Assembly: GCF_900187605.1 (NCBI RefSeq)
Contig: NZ_FYEA01000003.1
Location: forward strand, 310,001 to 374,000
Origin: Pseudomonas sp. Irchel 3H7
Lineage (GTDB): Bacteria; Pseudomonadota; Gammaproteobacteria; Pseudomonadales; Pseudomonadaceae
Length of the DNA: 64,000 nucleotides
Direction of reading: 5' to 3'
Translations under genes and position numbers: made by a program
Shown here: piece after piece, positions 35,464-45,561 of the stretch
How the letters are laid out: each line of letters starts with the position of its first letter
Position numbering within the stretch: position 1 is the first letter of the stretch
The notes under the pieces: generated by a model
Database searches by the model: none
Seen by the model: the letters and a program-made list of their open reading frames with translations, nothing else
What the model was told of the DNA's origin: nothing

Positions 35464-37274
35464 TCAACATCTCGCGGCGACGCAGCCTGTTGTTGCTGAC
35501 CCTGGTCGCCCTGGCGCTGGCCTCGACTCTGCTGTTTCTGTACTTGAAATCCAGCTCTGACCAGAGCATGACGTACACCGAATCACGGGATCTGATCCGG
35601 CAGATCAAACAGCAGAACTCGCTGTGGGAAAACGAAATTCTCAAGGCGCGAGTGGCGCTCACCCACAACTACGATCCGCTGGTGTCGCCGATGAACGAGA
35701 TGAACCGGCTCTGGGCGCGCTTCGAAGCGATCGAGTCCGGGCACGGGCGTAAAGACTCGGCGCAATGGAACGAAGCTCACGAGCGTTTCCTGCAGGCGAT
35801 GCAGGAAAAGACCCGTCTGGTCGAACAGTTCAAATCGCACAACGCGCTGTTGCGTAACTCCCTGGCTTTTTTACCCACCGCTGAAGACGACATCCAGCAG
35901 CAACTGGCGAGCCTGTCGGACTTCGATAAATTGCAGCTGCAAAACATCATCACCGATACCTACGACTTGCTGCTCAGCGCCCTTGAGTTCGCCCAGGTCA
36001 CCTCCGACGACCGGGCCGCCGACATCGAGGTCGGCCTGAACAAGCTGAAGGTCAATGCACAACGCCTGCCGCCGGCGTTTCAGACCCCGATCAAAATCCT
36101 GAGCAGCCATATCTCACTGATTGCTCGCGAACAGCCACTGGTCAACCAGTTGCTCGAAAACATCGAAAACATCCCCGTGGCTGACAGCCTCGACAACATC
36201 ACCACCATGCTCGATCACGATCAGCAGCGCGCCGATCAGGTCGACCGGCAATACCACTTCTACCTGCTGCTGTTTTCGGTGCTGTTGATGTTGTCGCTGG
36301 TGTGGCTGGCCATCCGCCTGATCGGCAGCTTCGCCGAAATCAACCGGGTCAATAATGCGCTTCAAACGGCCAACGATGCGCTGGAACAACGGGTCGAAGA
36401 ACGCACCCGCGAACTCAAGGACGCCCAGAGCGAACTGCTCGACGCGGCACGTCAGGCCGGCATGGCGGAAATCGCCACCAATGTGCTGCACAACGTCGGC
36501 AATGTGCTCAACAGCGTGAACATCTCCAGCGACCTGATCACGCGCAAGCTGCGCAACAGCAAGAGCCAAGGCCTGGGCAAGGCCATGCAACTGATCAATG
36601 AACACCCGGATGACCTCGGCGCGTTCCTCAGCGAAGACGCCAAAGGCAAATTGCTCCCCGGTTACCTCAACCAACTGGTGGTCGCGATTGCCCAGGAACA
36701 ACAGGAAATGCTCGACGAATTGAATCAGATGAACAAAAGCGTCGATCACATCAAGGACATCGTCGCCACCCAGCAATCCTATGCTGGCGCCAACAGCATG
36801 ACCGAACCGCTATTCATCAACGAATTGCTCGAAGACGCGTTGCGCATGAACGCTGGCGCCCTGACCCGCCACCACGTCACGGTGGTCAGGGAATACGCCG
36901 AAGTGCCGCAGGTGATGGGCGACAAACACCGATTGCTGCTGATCCTGATCAACCTCATCAGCAACGCCAAATACGCCATGTCCGACCTCAGCAACCGCCC
37001 CCGCACCATGACCCTGGCGGTCAGGATCGTCGATAACAATTTCCTTGAGATCAGCGTCAAGGATGACGGCGAAGGCATTGCGCCGGAAAACATGACGCGA
37101 ATCTTTGCCCACGGTTTCACCACCCGCAAGGAAGGCCACGGCTTCGGCCTGCACAGTTGCGCCCTGGCGGCTATCGAGATGAATGGCCACCTCACCGCGC
37201 ACAGCGACGGCCCTGGCCAGGGTGCGCTGTTCACCTTGCAGATCCCCCTGATCAGCGTCACGGAGAACGCATGA
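35460..37274 (+). CDS. Membrane sensor histidine kinase
   Basis: This 604-residue kinase has TM1 at about 8-28, a helical periplasmic sensor region (about 30-265), TM2 at about 268-290 and a coiled coil leading to the kinase core. The histidine box is unusual: GMAEIATNVLHNVGNVLNSV, with the His followed by Asn-Val-Gly-Asn rather than Glu. The ATPase domain has NLISNAKYAMSD, DDGEGI, HGFTTRKEGHGFGLH. It lies between the peroxidase and the receiver-kinase gene with 4-bp overlaps on both sides. It is the natural candidate donor of phosphate to the three receivers in this operon. Confidence 0.9.
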   Translation: MINISRRRSLLLLTLVALALASTLLFLYLKSSSDQSMTYTESRDLIRQIKQQNSLWENEILKARVALTHNYDPLVSPMNEMNRLWARFEAIESGHGRKDSAQWNEAHERFLQAMQEKTRLVEQFKSHNALLRNSLAFLPTAEDDIQQQLASLSDFDKLQLQNIITDTYDLLLSALEFAQVTSDDRAADIEVGLNKLKVNAQRLPPAFQTPIKILSSHISLIAREQPLVNQLLENIENIPVADSLDNITTMLDHDQQRADQVDRQYHFYLLLFSVLLMLSLVWLAIRLIGSFAEINRVNNALQTANDALEQRVEERTRELKDAQSELLDAARQAGMAEIATNVLHNVGNVLNSVNISSDLITRKLRNSKSQGLGKAMQLINEHPDDLGAFLSEDAKGKLLPGYLNQLVVAIAQEQQEMLDELNQMNKSVDHIKDIVATQQSYAGANSMTEPLFINELLEDALRMNAGALTRHHVTVVREYAEVPQVMGDKHRLLLILINLISNAKYAMSDLSNRPRTMTLAVRIVDNNFLEISVKDDGEGIAPENMTRIFAHGFTTRKEGHGFGLHSCALAAIEMNGHLTAHSDGPGQGALFTLQIPLISVTENA

Positions 37275-38674
37275 GCGAGCTGTCGAACCGCCGCATTCTG
37301 CTGATCGACGACATGCCGTCGATTCATGAAGACTTTCGCAAGATTCTCGCGCCGCCGGCGGCGCAGTCCGTGGAACTGGACGAGATGGAAGCGGCACTGT
37401 TCGGTGCCCAGACACGCCCCCAGCGCCCACTGTTCGAACTCGATTCCGCCTATGGCGGCGAAGAGGGCCTGGGCAAACTGATGCAGGCCCTGGCAGAACA
37501 ACGCCCCTACGCGCTGGCCTTTGTCGACATGCGCATGCCCGACGGCTGGGACGGCGCGAAAACCATCGAGCATCTATGGCAGCAGGATCCGCAGTTGCAA
37601 GTGGTGGTCTGCACCGCCTACTCGGATTATTCCTGGGATGAACTGCTGGAACGTCTGCAAGCGCATGACCGCTTGCTGATTCTGAAGAAGCCGTTCGACA
37701 ACATCGAAGTGCAGCAGATGGCCAACACCCTGCTGACCAAATGGCAGATGACCGAACGCGCGTCATTGCAAATGCATCACCTGGAACATCTGGTCGATCA
37801 ACGCACGGCCCAGTTCAAGCAGGCCAGCGAAGAACTGCAGCGGGAAATCGATGAGCGCAAGCAACTGGAAAGTCAGTTGGTGCAGTCGGAAAAACTTGCC
37901 TCACTGGGGCAAATGGCGGCGGGCGTGGCCCATGAAATCAACAACCCAATCGGCTTTATCTCCTCCAACCTCGGCACGCTGGACGGCTACTTCAAACAAT
38001 TGCTCAGCGTACTCGACGCCTGGCAGACGCTTGGGCCAATGCCAGACAGCGAGTCGGTGGCGCGGCTTGAGCAATTGCGCAAAGACGCCGACCTGGATTT
38101 TCTGCTCGAGGACATTCCGGTGCTGATCCGCGAATCCAAGGAAGGCATTGGCCGGGTCGGGCAGATCGTCAAGGACCTGAAGGATTTCTCCCGGGTCGAT
38201 ACCCAGCAGCAATGGCAGTGGGCCAATCTGCAACAAGGCATCGAGTCGACCCTGAACATCGTCGCCAGCGAACTCAAGTACAAGGCCGACCTGATCAAGG
38301 AGTACCAGCCCCTGCCGGACATCGAGTGCCTGCCGTCGCAAATCAATCAAGTGATCATGAACCTGGTGGTCAATGCGGCGCAGGCCATGGGCCCCGAGCG
38401 CGGCACCATCACCCTGCGCACCGGGCAACAACAAGACACGGCCTGGGTGGAAGTCGCGGACACCGGCGCGGGGATTGCGCCGGACATCCTGCAGAAAATC
38501 TTCGATCCGTTTTTCACCACCAAACCCGTCGGCCAAGGCACCGGGCTGGGCCTGTCCCTGTCCTATGGCATCGTCAAAAAGCACGGTGGCGACATTTCCG
38601 TACGCAGCGAACCGGGCGTCGGCACGACCTTTCGCGTCGAGTTGCCGATGCGCCAGAACCGGCCCGCTGCCTGA
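37271..38674 (+). CDS. Receiver-histidine kinase hybrid
   Basis: The product is a 467-residue soluble hybrid protein. The N-terminal receiver is the third copy of the unusual type ([54 protein letters not shown]). A coiled coil and a kinase core follow, with histidine box [15 protein letters not shown] and ATPase motifs [33 protein letters not shown]. With a receiver in front of a kinase, it probably relays a signal within the operon. Its start overlaps the upstream stop (ATGA). It ends 7 bp from the convergent permease gene. Confidence 0.9.
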   Translation: MSELSNRRILLIDDMPSIHEDFRKILAPPAAQSVELDEMEAALFGAQTRPQRPLFELDSAYGGEEGLGKLMQALAEQRPYALAFVDMRMPDGWDGAKTIEHLWQQDPQLQVVVCTAYSDYSWDELLERLQAHDRLLILKKPFDNIEVQQMANTLLTKWQMTERASLQMHHLEHLVDQRTAQFKQASEELQREIDERKQLESQLVQSEKLASLGQMAAGVAHEINNPIGFISSNLGTLDGYFKQLLSVLDAWQTLGPMPDSESVARLEQLRKDADLDFLLEDIPVLIRESKEGIGRVGQIVKDLKDFSRVDTQQQWQWANLQQGIESTLNIVASELKYKADLIKEYQPLPDIECLPSQINQVIMNLVVNAAQAMGPERGTITLRTGQQQDTAWVEVADTGAGIAPDILQKIFDPFFTTKPVGQGTGLGLSLSYGIVKKHGGDISVRSEPGVGTTFRVELPMRQNRPAA

Positions 38675-38681
38675 GGGCGCT

Positions 38682-40007
38682 TCAGGTGGTTTCCTGAAAG
38701 TCCATCTCCGGCGGCTGCCGACGGAAACCACCAGTGAGCACCGCCAGGTACACCACGCCGATCGCCAGCCAGCTCAGCCCCAGATACACCGCCAGATGAT
38801 CAAGGCTGACCATCAGCCACAAGTCCGCCACCAGCCCGATAAACGGGAAAACCAGAAACAGCAGGCACTCGCGCGGACCTTTTTTCTCACCGCCGATCCA
38901 GTAATGAAAGATCACCGACAGGTTGACCAGACTGAACGCCAGGAAAGCGCCGAAGTTGATGAACGAGGTCGAAGTGGTCACGTCGAGTTTCAGCGCCAGC
39001 AACGCCACCACGGCACAGAGCAGGATGCTGTTGACCGGTGTGCCGAAGCGCGCGTGCAAGGTGCCGAAAAATGACTTGGGCAGCACGCCGTCGCGGCCCA
39101 TGGCGAACAGCAGTCGCGAGCCGCTGGCCTGCGCCGACAGTCCCGAGGCGAACTGGCCGACAATCAGACCGATGAGGAAAATCGACACGAATAGATCGCC
39201 GCCGATATTGCGGGCGATTTCATAGGCGGCCGAATCGACACTGTCGAACTGGAACGACGGGTGCGCGATCTGCACGAAATACGAAACACCGACGAAGATC
39301 AGTCCGCCGATCAAGGTGATCAACATGATCGCCCTTGGAATGGTGCGGCGTGGGTCGCGGGTCTCTTCGGTCAGGGTGCTGACCGCATCGAAACCGAGGA
39401 ACGAATAGCAGGCAATCGCCGCGCCGCTCATGATCAGCGGCATCTGCATGTCGCCGTTGAAGAACGGTTTGATCGACCACAACGGCGTGCCCGCATCGCC
39501 GCCAATGTAGTGCACGCACAGCGCGACGAAAGCAATCAGCACCAGAAACTGCACCAGCATCAGCAAGGCGTTGATGCCGTTGGCCAGTTTCAGGCCAATG
39601 ATGTTGATTGCGCTGGTGATGCCGATGAACGCCAGCACCCAGATCCATTGCGGGATCGACGGGAACGCCGAGGCCAGATAAGCCGCGCCGATCAACCAGA
39701 TCGCCATCGGCAGAAACAGGTAATCGAGCAACACCGCCCAACCGGCGATAAAGCCGAGTTTCGGGCTGATCGCCTTGCGCACGTAGCTGTAAGCGGAACC
39801 GGCGACGGGGAACGCGGCGGCCATGCGCCCGTAGCTCATGGCGGTGAAGAACATCGCCACCAGCGCCGCCAGATACGCGGCGGGCACCATGCCAGCGGTG
39901 GATTGAGCGAGGATGCCGAAGGTGCCGAGGACAATGATCGGCGTCATGTAGGCGATGCCGAACAGCACCACCGACCCTAATGAAAGGGTGCGTTGCAAAC
40001 GAGCCAT
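38682..40007 (-). CDS. APC-family amine/amino acid permease (PuuP-like)
   Basis: The product is a 441-residue, roughly 12-TM transporter that resembles remembered E. coli PuuP: FGIAYMTPIIVLGTFGI, GSAYSYVRKAISP, WAVLLDYLFLPM, CYSFLGFDAVSTLTEETRDP, GRDGVLPKSFFG and SFINFGAFLAFSLVNLSV. It probably imports putrescine or a related amine, though APC substrates are hard to call. A nitrilase-family amidase gene lies upstream on the same strand beyond a repeat element, hinting at use of amides or amines. Confidence 0.85.
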   Translation of the reverse strand: MARLQRTLSLGSVVLFGIAYMTPIIVLGTFGILAQSTAGMVPAAYLAALVAMFFTAMSYGRMAAAFPVAGSAYSYVRKAISPKLGFIAGWAVLLDYLFLPMAIWLIGAAYLASAFPSIPQWIWVLAFIGITSAINIIGLKLANGINALLMLVQFLVLIAFVALCVHYIGGDAGTPLWSIKPFFNGDMQMPLIMSGAAIACYSFLGFDAVSTLTEETRDPRRTIPRAIMLITLIGGLIFVGVSYFVQIAHPSFQFDSVDSAAYEIARNIGGDLFVSIFLIGLIVGQFASGLSAQASGSRLLFAMGRDGVLPKSFFGTLHARFGTPVNSILLCAVVALLALKLDVTTSTSFINFGAFLAFSLVNLSVIFHYWIGGEKKGPRECLLFLVFPFIGLVADLWLMVSLDHLAVYLGLSWLAIGVVYLAVLTGGFRRQPPEMDFQETT

Positions 40008-40123
40008 GGGCGACTTACTCCGAATGTTATTGGATTTATGGCAGAGCCGGGTTCGGCGAATATTTTCGGGTTGGTTTTATTGTTCTGGTGTTGCCTGGTT
40101 TTTTTGTTCGACTTGAAGTTTTT

Positions 40124-40358
40124 CCCCCTCACCCCAGCCCTCCCGAAACGTCGGACCGCCCCCAAGGGGTAGAGGGGGAAAGGGAGCCGATCTCCATGGT
40201 TTTCAGATCCTGAGCTCGACTTGAATTCGCAGTTTCAAATCCTGAGTTTGATTCGCAGTTTCAAATCCTCAGTGCGACTCGGTATTGCAGGTCGGCGTAC
40301 CTCGGATAATCAACTCGATCAGTCCCCTCTCCCCCTGGGAGAGGGCTAGGGTGAGGGC
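40124..40358. repeat. Short element with terminal inverted repeats (copy 3 of 3)
   Basis: The ends match the other two copies (CCCCTCACCCCAGCCCTCCC and GGGAGAGGGCTAGGGTGAGGG). The interior holds GGAGCCGATC and CAGGTCGGCGTA, shared with copy 1. It also has a 22-bp direct repeat, ATTCGCAGTTTCAAATCCTG plus AG, at 40225-40246 and 40251-40272 with one mismatch, which makes this copy about 235 bp. It fills most of the 356-bp gap between the permease and amidase genes; nothing else is evident there. Confidence 0.7.
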
Positions 40359-40363
40359 AGCGG

Positions 40364-41185
40364 TCAACGACGTGGAATCAACAATTCGCGAACACCATCG
40401 CCACGCTCCAGCACCTCCCCCGGCAACTTCAAACGCTGATCATCCAGATAGCGGTAATCCCTGCGCGCAATCTCCAACCGCGCGAAATCCAGTTCAACGC
40501 AGAACGTCCCTTCCTCACGCCCGGCCTCGAACAGCAGCGTCCCCAGCGGATCGACCAACGCACTGCCACCGGCAAACATCAAACCGTCATCCCCCGCCTC
40601 CACGCGATTGACCATCAACGCAAAGGCCTGATTCTCCTGCGCGCGGGCCATGATCGCGGTGCGGTGTGTCGGCGCGTACGGATCCATATTGCCGTTGGTC
40701 ACGATCAACAGTTCGGCACCGATTTGCGCCAAGGCACGGGCCGACTCCGGAAACTCGATGTCGTAGCAAATCAACAGGCCAATACGCACACCGTTCCACT
40801 CGCACGTGGCATAGCGGTCGCCGGCCTCGAACACGCCGCGATCCGACGCCCACAGATGGGTCTTGCGATATTTCAGGGCGATGCCTTGAGGGGTGATCAG
40901 CAGCGTGGTGTTGTAGAAATGGCCGTTGTCGTTCTCGGCCATGCCGATCACCACGGCGATGTTGCGTTCGCGCGCAGCTGCCAGCACCGCACTGACGGTC
41001 GGGCCGTCGACGGATTCGGCGGATTGCGCCACGGTTTCGGCTGTCGGGAAGCCCATCAGGTGGGTTTCCGGGAACACCATCAATTGCGTATCGGCCGCGC
41101 ACGCGGCAATCGCCGCCAGGGCGCGTTCGAGGTTGTAGGCCGTGGCATTGTCACGGCCCGCCAGTTGGGCGAGTTCGACTTTCAT
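40364..41185 (-). CDS. Nitrilase-superfamily carbon-nitrogen hydrolase
   Basis: The product is a 273-residue amidohydrolase with the complete Glu-Lys-Cys triad: Glu in VFPETHLMG, Lys in KYRKTHLW and Cys in LLICYDIEFPE. The length and motif spacing fit aliphatic amidase/beta-ureidopropionase-type members that hydrolyse small amides or N-carbamoyl compounds. With the PuuP-like permease downstream and a LuxR-type regulator divergent upstream, it may serve amine or agmatine-related catabolism; this is inference. Confidence 0.9.
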   Translation of the reverse strand: MKVELAQLAGRDNATAYNLERALAAIAACAADTQLMVFPETHLMGFPTAETVAQSAESVDGPTVSAVLAAARERNIAVVIGMAENDNGHFYNTTLLITPQGIALKYRKTHLWASDRGVFEAGDRYATCEWNGVRIGLLICYDIEFPESARALAQIGAELLIVTNGNMDPYAPTHRTAIMARAQENQAFALMVNRVEAGDDGLMFAGGSALVDPLGTLLFEAGREEGTFCVELDFARLEIARRDYRYLDDQRLKLPGEVLERGDGVRELLIPRR

Positions 41186-41310
41186 GGGAATTCCTTGTGC
41201 TGAGCGACGGGCGCGGAAAGATTGCCCGGTGGCTGTCTGTGGGCCAGTATGCGCAGCAAGCGAGCGGCCAGGGAATTACGCGGCCGGGGTAACCCGATAG
41301 GGGTAGATCG

Positions 41311-42111
41311 ATGACACTTTCGTTTGACGACATCACCTGGCACCGCGCCGTCGGGCAACTGATCGACGCGCTCGACAAGCCGAATTTCTGGGCGCAACTG
41401 GTGCGGTTGCTCGACCAGTACGTGCCGTTCGATAGCTGGGTGGCGTTGCTGTTCAGCGCCGATCAACACCCGCAAGTCTTCGCCGAATGCCCCGGCGCAG
41501 ACGGCAGCCCTGATCCGTTGTTTCAGGATTATCTGCGTGGCCTGTACCTGCTTGACCCGTTCTACATCGCCTGCCGTGAGCAAACGCGCACCGGTCTGTA
41601 TCGCCTGTCAGAAGTGGCGCCGGAGCATTTCGAACTGACCGAGTATTACCAGCGATACTTTCGTCTGAATGTCGTGGCGGACGAAATCCAGTTCAATTGT
41701 CAGCTCGAAGGTGAGCGCACGTTGTGTCTGTCGCTGGGCAGTGAAAAACGTTTCACTGGCGAACAGATCGCCTTGCTGTCATTGATCCAGCCTTGGGTGC
41801 TGGGCTTGTTGCGTCAGCGCCTGCCTTATGAAATCAACGAAACCGTGGCCCTCGCCGCCGCACCCGTTCAAGCAGACTGGCGCGTGCAACTGGAAGCCTC
41901 GGTGCAACAACTCAAGGGTGCGCAACTGACGGCGCGGGAACTGGATGTCGGGCGCTTGATGCTCAGCGGTTGCTCCAGCAAAGAAATCGCCCGTAAGCTG
42001 GAAATCTCCGTAGAAACCGTGAAAGTCCATAAGAAACACATGTACAGCAAGCTGGGGATCAAATCCCAGTCCGAGCTGTTTTCGATATTTCTTCAGGCAC
42101 AAAACGCCTGA
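41311..42111 (+). CDS. LuxR-type transcriptional regulator
   Basis: The product is a 266-residue regulator. A C-terminal LuxR helix-turn-helix spans about residues 200-262 (LTARELDVGRLMLSGCSSKEIARKLEIS, VKVHKKHMYSKLGI). The N-terminal half looks like a GAF-type sensor and does not show the conserved aromatic/Asp set of acyl-homoserine-lactone receptors as I recall it. It is divergent from the amidase gene (125 bp apart) and probably controls that gene, the permease, or both. Confidence 0.85.
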   Translation: MTLSFDDITWHRAVGQLIDALDKPNFWAQLVRLLDQYVPFDSWVALLFSADQHPQVFAECPGADGSPDPLFQDYLRGLYLLDPFYIACREQTRTGLYRLSEVAPEHFELTEYYQRYFRLNVVADEIQFNCQLEGERTLCLSLGSEKRFTGEQIALLSLIQPWVLGLLRQRLPYEINETVALAAAPVQADWRVQLEASVQQLKGAQLTARELDVGRLMLSGCSSKEIARKLEISVETVKVHKKHMYSKLGIKSQSELFSIFLQAQNA

Positions 42112-42132
42112 TCGTTTGGTGAAGTTGCTTTT

Positions 42133-42225
42133 TGTGGGAGCGAGCCTGCTCGCGATGACGTCGGGTCAGTCAAATCATTCGTAGCTGATATACCGCTATC
42201 GCGAGCAGGCTCACTCCTACAAGGG
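42133..42225. repeat. REP-type inverted pair (REPIN)
   Basis: TGTGGGAGCGAGCCTGCTCG from 42133 faces ATCGCGAGCAGGCTCACTCC ending near 42225. It sits in the 171-bp gap before the FMN glutamate synthase-like gene. Confidence 0.87.
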
Positions 42226-42282
42226 AATGTGTTTATCCCTCAATCTTCGCTGATTATTCCGAGTCCGAACCAAGGAAACCGT

Positions 42283-43902
42283 ATGAGCCTGTCACTCCTG
42301 AGCCGCTACGCCTTCTTTGCCGTCTGTGTGATGTTCACACTCGCCAGCCTGCCTTTCCTCGAACATGACTGGCTATGGCCAATCACCGCCGTCACCGGCG
42401 TACTGAGCCTGATCGGTCTGTTCGACTTGCTGCAAAGCCCCCACGCGGTACGGCGCAACTACCCGATCCTCGGCAACATCCGTTACCTGGTCGAAGGCAT
42501 CCGCCCGGAGATCCGCCAGTATTTGCTGGAGTCCGACAGCGATGCCCTGCCCTTCTCCCGCGCGCAACGTTCGCTGGTCTACTCGCGAGCGAAAAACGAA
42601 ACCGCCGACAAACCGTTCGGCACGCTGATCGATGTCTATCAATCCGGTTTTGAATTCATCGGGCACTCGATGCGCCCGGCACCGCTGAGCGACCCGAGCA
42701 GTTTCCGCGTGACCGTTGGCGGCCCGCAGTGCAGCCAGCCTTATTCAGCCTCGGTGTTCAACATCTCGGCGATGAGCTTCGGTTCGCTCAGCGCCAACGC
42801 CATTCGCGCGTTGAACCAAGGCGCGAAACTCGGCAACTTCGCCCACGACACCGGTGAAGGCAGCATCAGCCCCTATCACCGCGAACATGGCGGCGACCTG
42901 ACTTGGGAACTGGGCAGTGGCTATTTCGGTTGCCGCACCAGCGACGGCCGTTTCGACCCGGAACGCTTCGCCGCCCAAGCGCAGAACCCGCAAGTGCGGA
43001 TGATCGAAATCAAGATGAGCCAAGGCGCCAAACCCGGCCACGGCGGCATCCTGCCCAAGCACAAAGTCACCAAGGAAATCGCCGAAACCCGTGGCATCCT
43101 GATGGGCGAAGATTGCGTCTCGCCGTCACGCCACAGCGCGTTTTCCACGCCGATCGAAATGATGCAGTTCATCCAGCAACTGCGAGAGCTGTCCGGCGGC
43201 AAACCGGTCGGTTTCAAGTTCTGCCTCGGCCACCCGTGGGAATTCATGGGCATCGCCAAAGCCATGCTGGAAACCGGCATCCTCCCGGACTTCATCGTCG
43301 TCGACGGCAAGGAGGGCGGCACCGGCGCCGCACCGGTGGAATTTACCGACCACATCGGCGTGCCGATGCGCGAAGGCCTGCTGTTTGTGCACAACACCCT
43401 GGTCGGTTTAAACCTGCGCGACAAGATCAAACTCGGCGCCAGCGGCAAGATCGTCAGCGCCTTCGACATCGCCAGCGTGCTGGCCATCGGCGCCGACTGG
43501 GCCAACTCCGCGCGCGGTTTCATGTTCGCCATCGGCTGCATCCAGTCGCAAAGCTGCCACACCAACAAATGCCCGACCGGCGTAGCGACTCAGGATGCCT
43601 TGCGCCAACGTGCGCTGGTGGTGCCGGACAAGGCCCAGCGTGTATTCAACTTCCACCGCAACACCTTGAAGGCGCTGGCGGAAATGCTCGCGGCGGCCGG
43701 GCTTGAACATCCATCACAACTGTCGGCCAAGCATCTGGTGCGGCGCATGTCGGCGACCGAGATCAAGTTGTTCTCGCAGTTGCACGTGTTCTTGAAACCG
43801 GGGGAATTGCTTACCGGGGAAGTGAATGGCGAGTTTTACTCGCGGATGTGGCAGATGGCGCGGGCGGACAGTTTCGAGCCGCAGGAAGTGGCCGCGGCAT
43901 AA
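42283..43902 (+). CDS. FMN-binding glutamate synthase-family protein
   Basis: The product is a 539-residue protein. Two N-terminal hydrophobic helices (about residues 8-50) are followed by a glutamate synthase FMN domain (about 95-500) with NISAMSFGSLSANAI, GEGSISPYH, MSQGAKPGHGGILP, VVDGKEGGTGAAP and the Fe-S motif C-x5-C-x4-C (CIQSQSCHTNKC). It lacks the glutaminase domain, so it is the stand-alone type whose physiological reaction is uncertain. The ATG at 42283 has AAGGAA upstream; longer in-frame starts run into the repeat. It is a single-gene unit. Confidence 0.9.
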   Translation: MSLSLLSRYAFFAVCVMFTLASLPFLEHDWLWPITAVTGVLSLIGLFDLLQSPHAVRRNYPILGNIRYLVEGIRPEIRQYLLESDSDALPFSRAQRSLVYSRAKNETADKPFGTLIDVYQSGFEFIGHSMRPAPLSDPSSFRVTVGGPQCSQPYSASVFNISAMSFGSLSANAIRALNQGAKLGNFAHDTGEGSISPYHREHGGDLTWELGSGYFGCRTSDGRFDPERFAAQAQNPQVRMIEIKMSQGAKPGHGGILPKHKVTKEIAETRGILMGEDCVSPSRHSAFSTPIEMMQFIQQLRELSGGKPVGFKFCLGHPWEFMGIAKAMLETGILPDFIVVDGKEGGTGAAPVEFTDHIGVPMREGLLFVHNTLVGLNLRDKIKLGASGKIVSAFDIASVLAIGADWANSARGFMFAIGCIQSQSCHTNKCPTGVATQDALRQRALVVPDKAQRVFNFHRNTLKALAEMLAAAGLEHPSQLSAKHLVRRMSATEIKLFSQLHVFLKPGELLTGEVNGEFYSRMWQMARADSFEPQEVAAA

Positions 43903-43962
43903 CGGCAAAAGCGCCGGTCTGCACCGCAGACTGGCGCGTTCCTCCCGACGAATAATCAGCAC

Positions 43963-45447
43963 TCACCATTGCAACAACCGCCCGTGCGGCGGCTCCTTCA
44001 TGACGATAAACCCGTAATCGCCGAGCAGATAAATGCGGTAATACAGGCTTTCCACCAGCGCGGGATATTGCAGATAGCCAACGTGCGTGGCATTGCGGCG
44101 CTCACGTTCGGCAACCACGTTGGTGATGCCCACCGAAGGCAGGTTTTCCGCGAGCATGTAGTAGTCGACATTGAGCAGATAACGCAAAACCGGCAGTTGC
44201 CTGAACGATCCCTCGGCGCTGGCCAGCCAGCGATCGGAGTAGTTGATCGACAGGTATATACGCTTGGCTTCTCGCAGTTCGCGATGGGTGACGATGTCGT
44301 GACCGAGGCTGTACAGGGCTGCAGTGGCGAAGGTTTTCTGCATGCTCAACACGCGGCCGTAGGCAAACGACAGCGACAACGTCGCCAGCAGCGGGATGAT
44401 CAGCAGCAAGGGCAACCAGCGGTTATGCGCCGCCAGCGCCAGACGGCTGAGATAAAACAAACACACCAGAAGCACGCCAAACCCCATCAACGTGCGCGCG
44501 CCCTCGTTGAAGTCGCGAAACAACAGCGTGATACCTGGCACCAGTAGCACCAATACAGCAAAAACCGTCAGGCCCAGGATCACATGACTTGCGCGCCGAT
44601 CCGGACGACCGAGACGGGCCAGCCCCAAGAACGCACAAAGCACCAAAGCGGCAAACACCCAAAGATATCCGCCGTGAAACAACAGCGCGGTTTTTTCCAG
44701 CACGCGGCCCATGTTCGTGCCGATCTGCAGGAATGGATGCCCTGCCCCATCGAGCCGTTCTGAATAGCGCCCGGCTGTCATGAACGGATACGCGGTGACG
44801 CCATAGATCGCGATGCCCAGACCGAACTGCGCAAGCTTGCCGCCAAGCAAACCCCAGACCTCAGTCCACGATACTTGCCGGTGCAACGCCCTGAGCAACT
44901 CCACACAACACAAGCCAAGAAAGACGTTGACGCTGATCTGGTACAACCCTGTGCCCAGTGCAATCAGTAACGCCGGTATCAGCCAGCACTGCACCCGAGT
45001 CGCACCGTGAAAGGTGATCGCGTAGATCATCGCGACAAGACTCAACGCCATACTTGGCCCGTCGTACTGATAGGAGAGATTCTGCAGCAGGAACGGGTTG
45101 TACCAGAGCGGCAATGGCACCAGACAACAGGCCAGCGTCGGCTCGACAAAGTAGTGAAACGTCAGCCGGGTCAGTGCCAGACTCATCGCCAAGGTGGCGA
45201 GCAGCAAAGGCAAAGGGAAGACATCCGGCGCAGCGCCGGTGAACGTCAACGCCTGATACAGCCAGTCGGCAAACAGCCGCCCGTAACCGGCCCAGGCATT
45301 ACCGGCGGCCAGTGCGCGCCAGTTGTCGTCGATGTAAGGAAAGTCGGCGAGGATCAACGGCAGAACATACAACCCGGTCGCCAGCACAAAGAACAGCAGA
45401 ACCTGGCGACGACCGAGCTCGCGAACGACAAAATCGCTGATCCTCAT
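43963..45447 (-). CDS. GtrII-like polytopic membrane protein (putative glucosyltransferase)
   Basis: The product is a 494-residue membrane protein with about ten TM helices and an acidic motif in the first extracytoplasmic loop (ADFPYIDDNWRA), typical of GT-C fold and O-antigen glucosyltransferase GtrII-like proteins. The C-terminal 130 residues are soluble and probably periplasmic. It would transfer a sugar from a lipid carrier to a surface glycan. No gtrA/gtrB partners are adjacent. I chose the ATG at 45447 with AGAGG upstream; a GTG at 45465 is an alternative. Confidence 0.72.
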   Translation of the reverse strand: MRISDFVVRELGRRQVLLFFVLATGLYVLPLILADFPYIDDNWRALAAGNAWAGYGRLFADWLYQALTFTGAAPDVFPLPLLLATLAMSLALTRLTFHYFVEPTLACCLVPLPLWYNPFLLQNLSYQYDGPSMALSLVAMIYAITFHGATRVQCWLIPALLIALGTGLYQISVNVFLGLCCVELLRALHRQVSWTEVWGLLGGKLAQFGLGIAIYGVTAYPFMTAGRYSERLDGAGHPFLQIGTNMGRVLEKTALLFHGGYLWVFAALVLCAFLGLARLGRPDRRASHVILGLTVFAVLVLLVPGITLLFRDFNEGARTLMGFGVLLVCLFYLSRLALAAHNRWLPLLLIIPLLATLSLSFAYGRVLSMQKTFATAALYSLGHDIVTHRELREAKRIYLSINYSDRWLASAEGSFRQLPVLRYLLNVDYYMLAENLPSVGITNVVAERERRNATHVGYLQYPALVESLYYRIYLLGDYGFIVMKEPPHGRLLQW

Positions 45448-45561
45448 GGCGGCGCCTCTGTTCACGACTGCGCGGGGAGCGGTGTGTGATAAAGCTTTGA
45501 GCGGCCACGGCGGTTTTGTATCGCTGTTTCAGACCAGTGGTCGGGCGGCACCAGCCCCCAC

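Noticed and set aside
41311..42111. LuxR solo acting as an acyl-homoserine-lactone receptor
   Set aside because: The N-terminal half lacks the conserved aromatic and Asp residues of that binding pocket as I recall them and looks GAF-like; no luxI gene is nearby.
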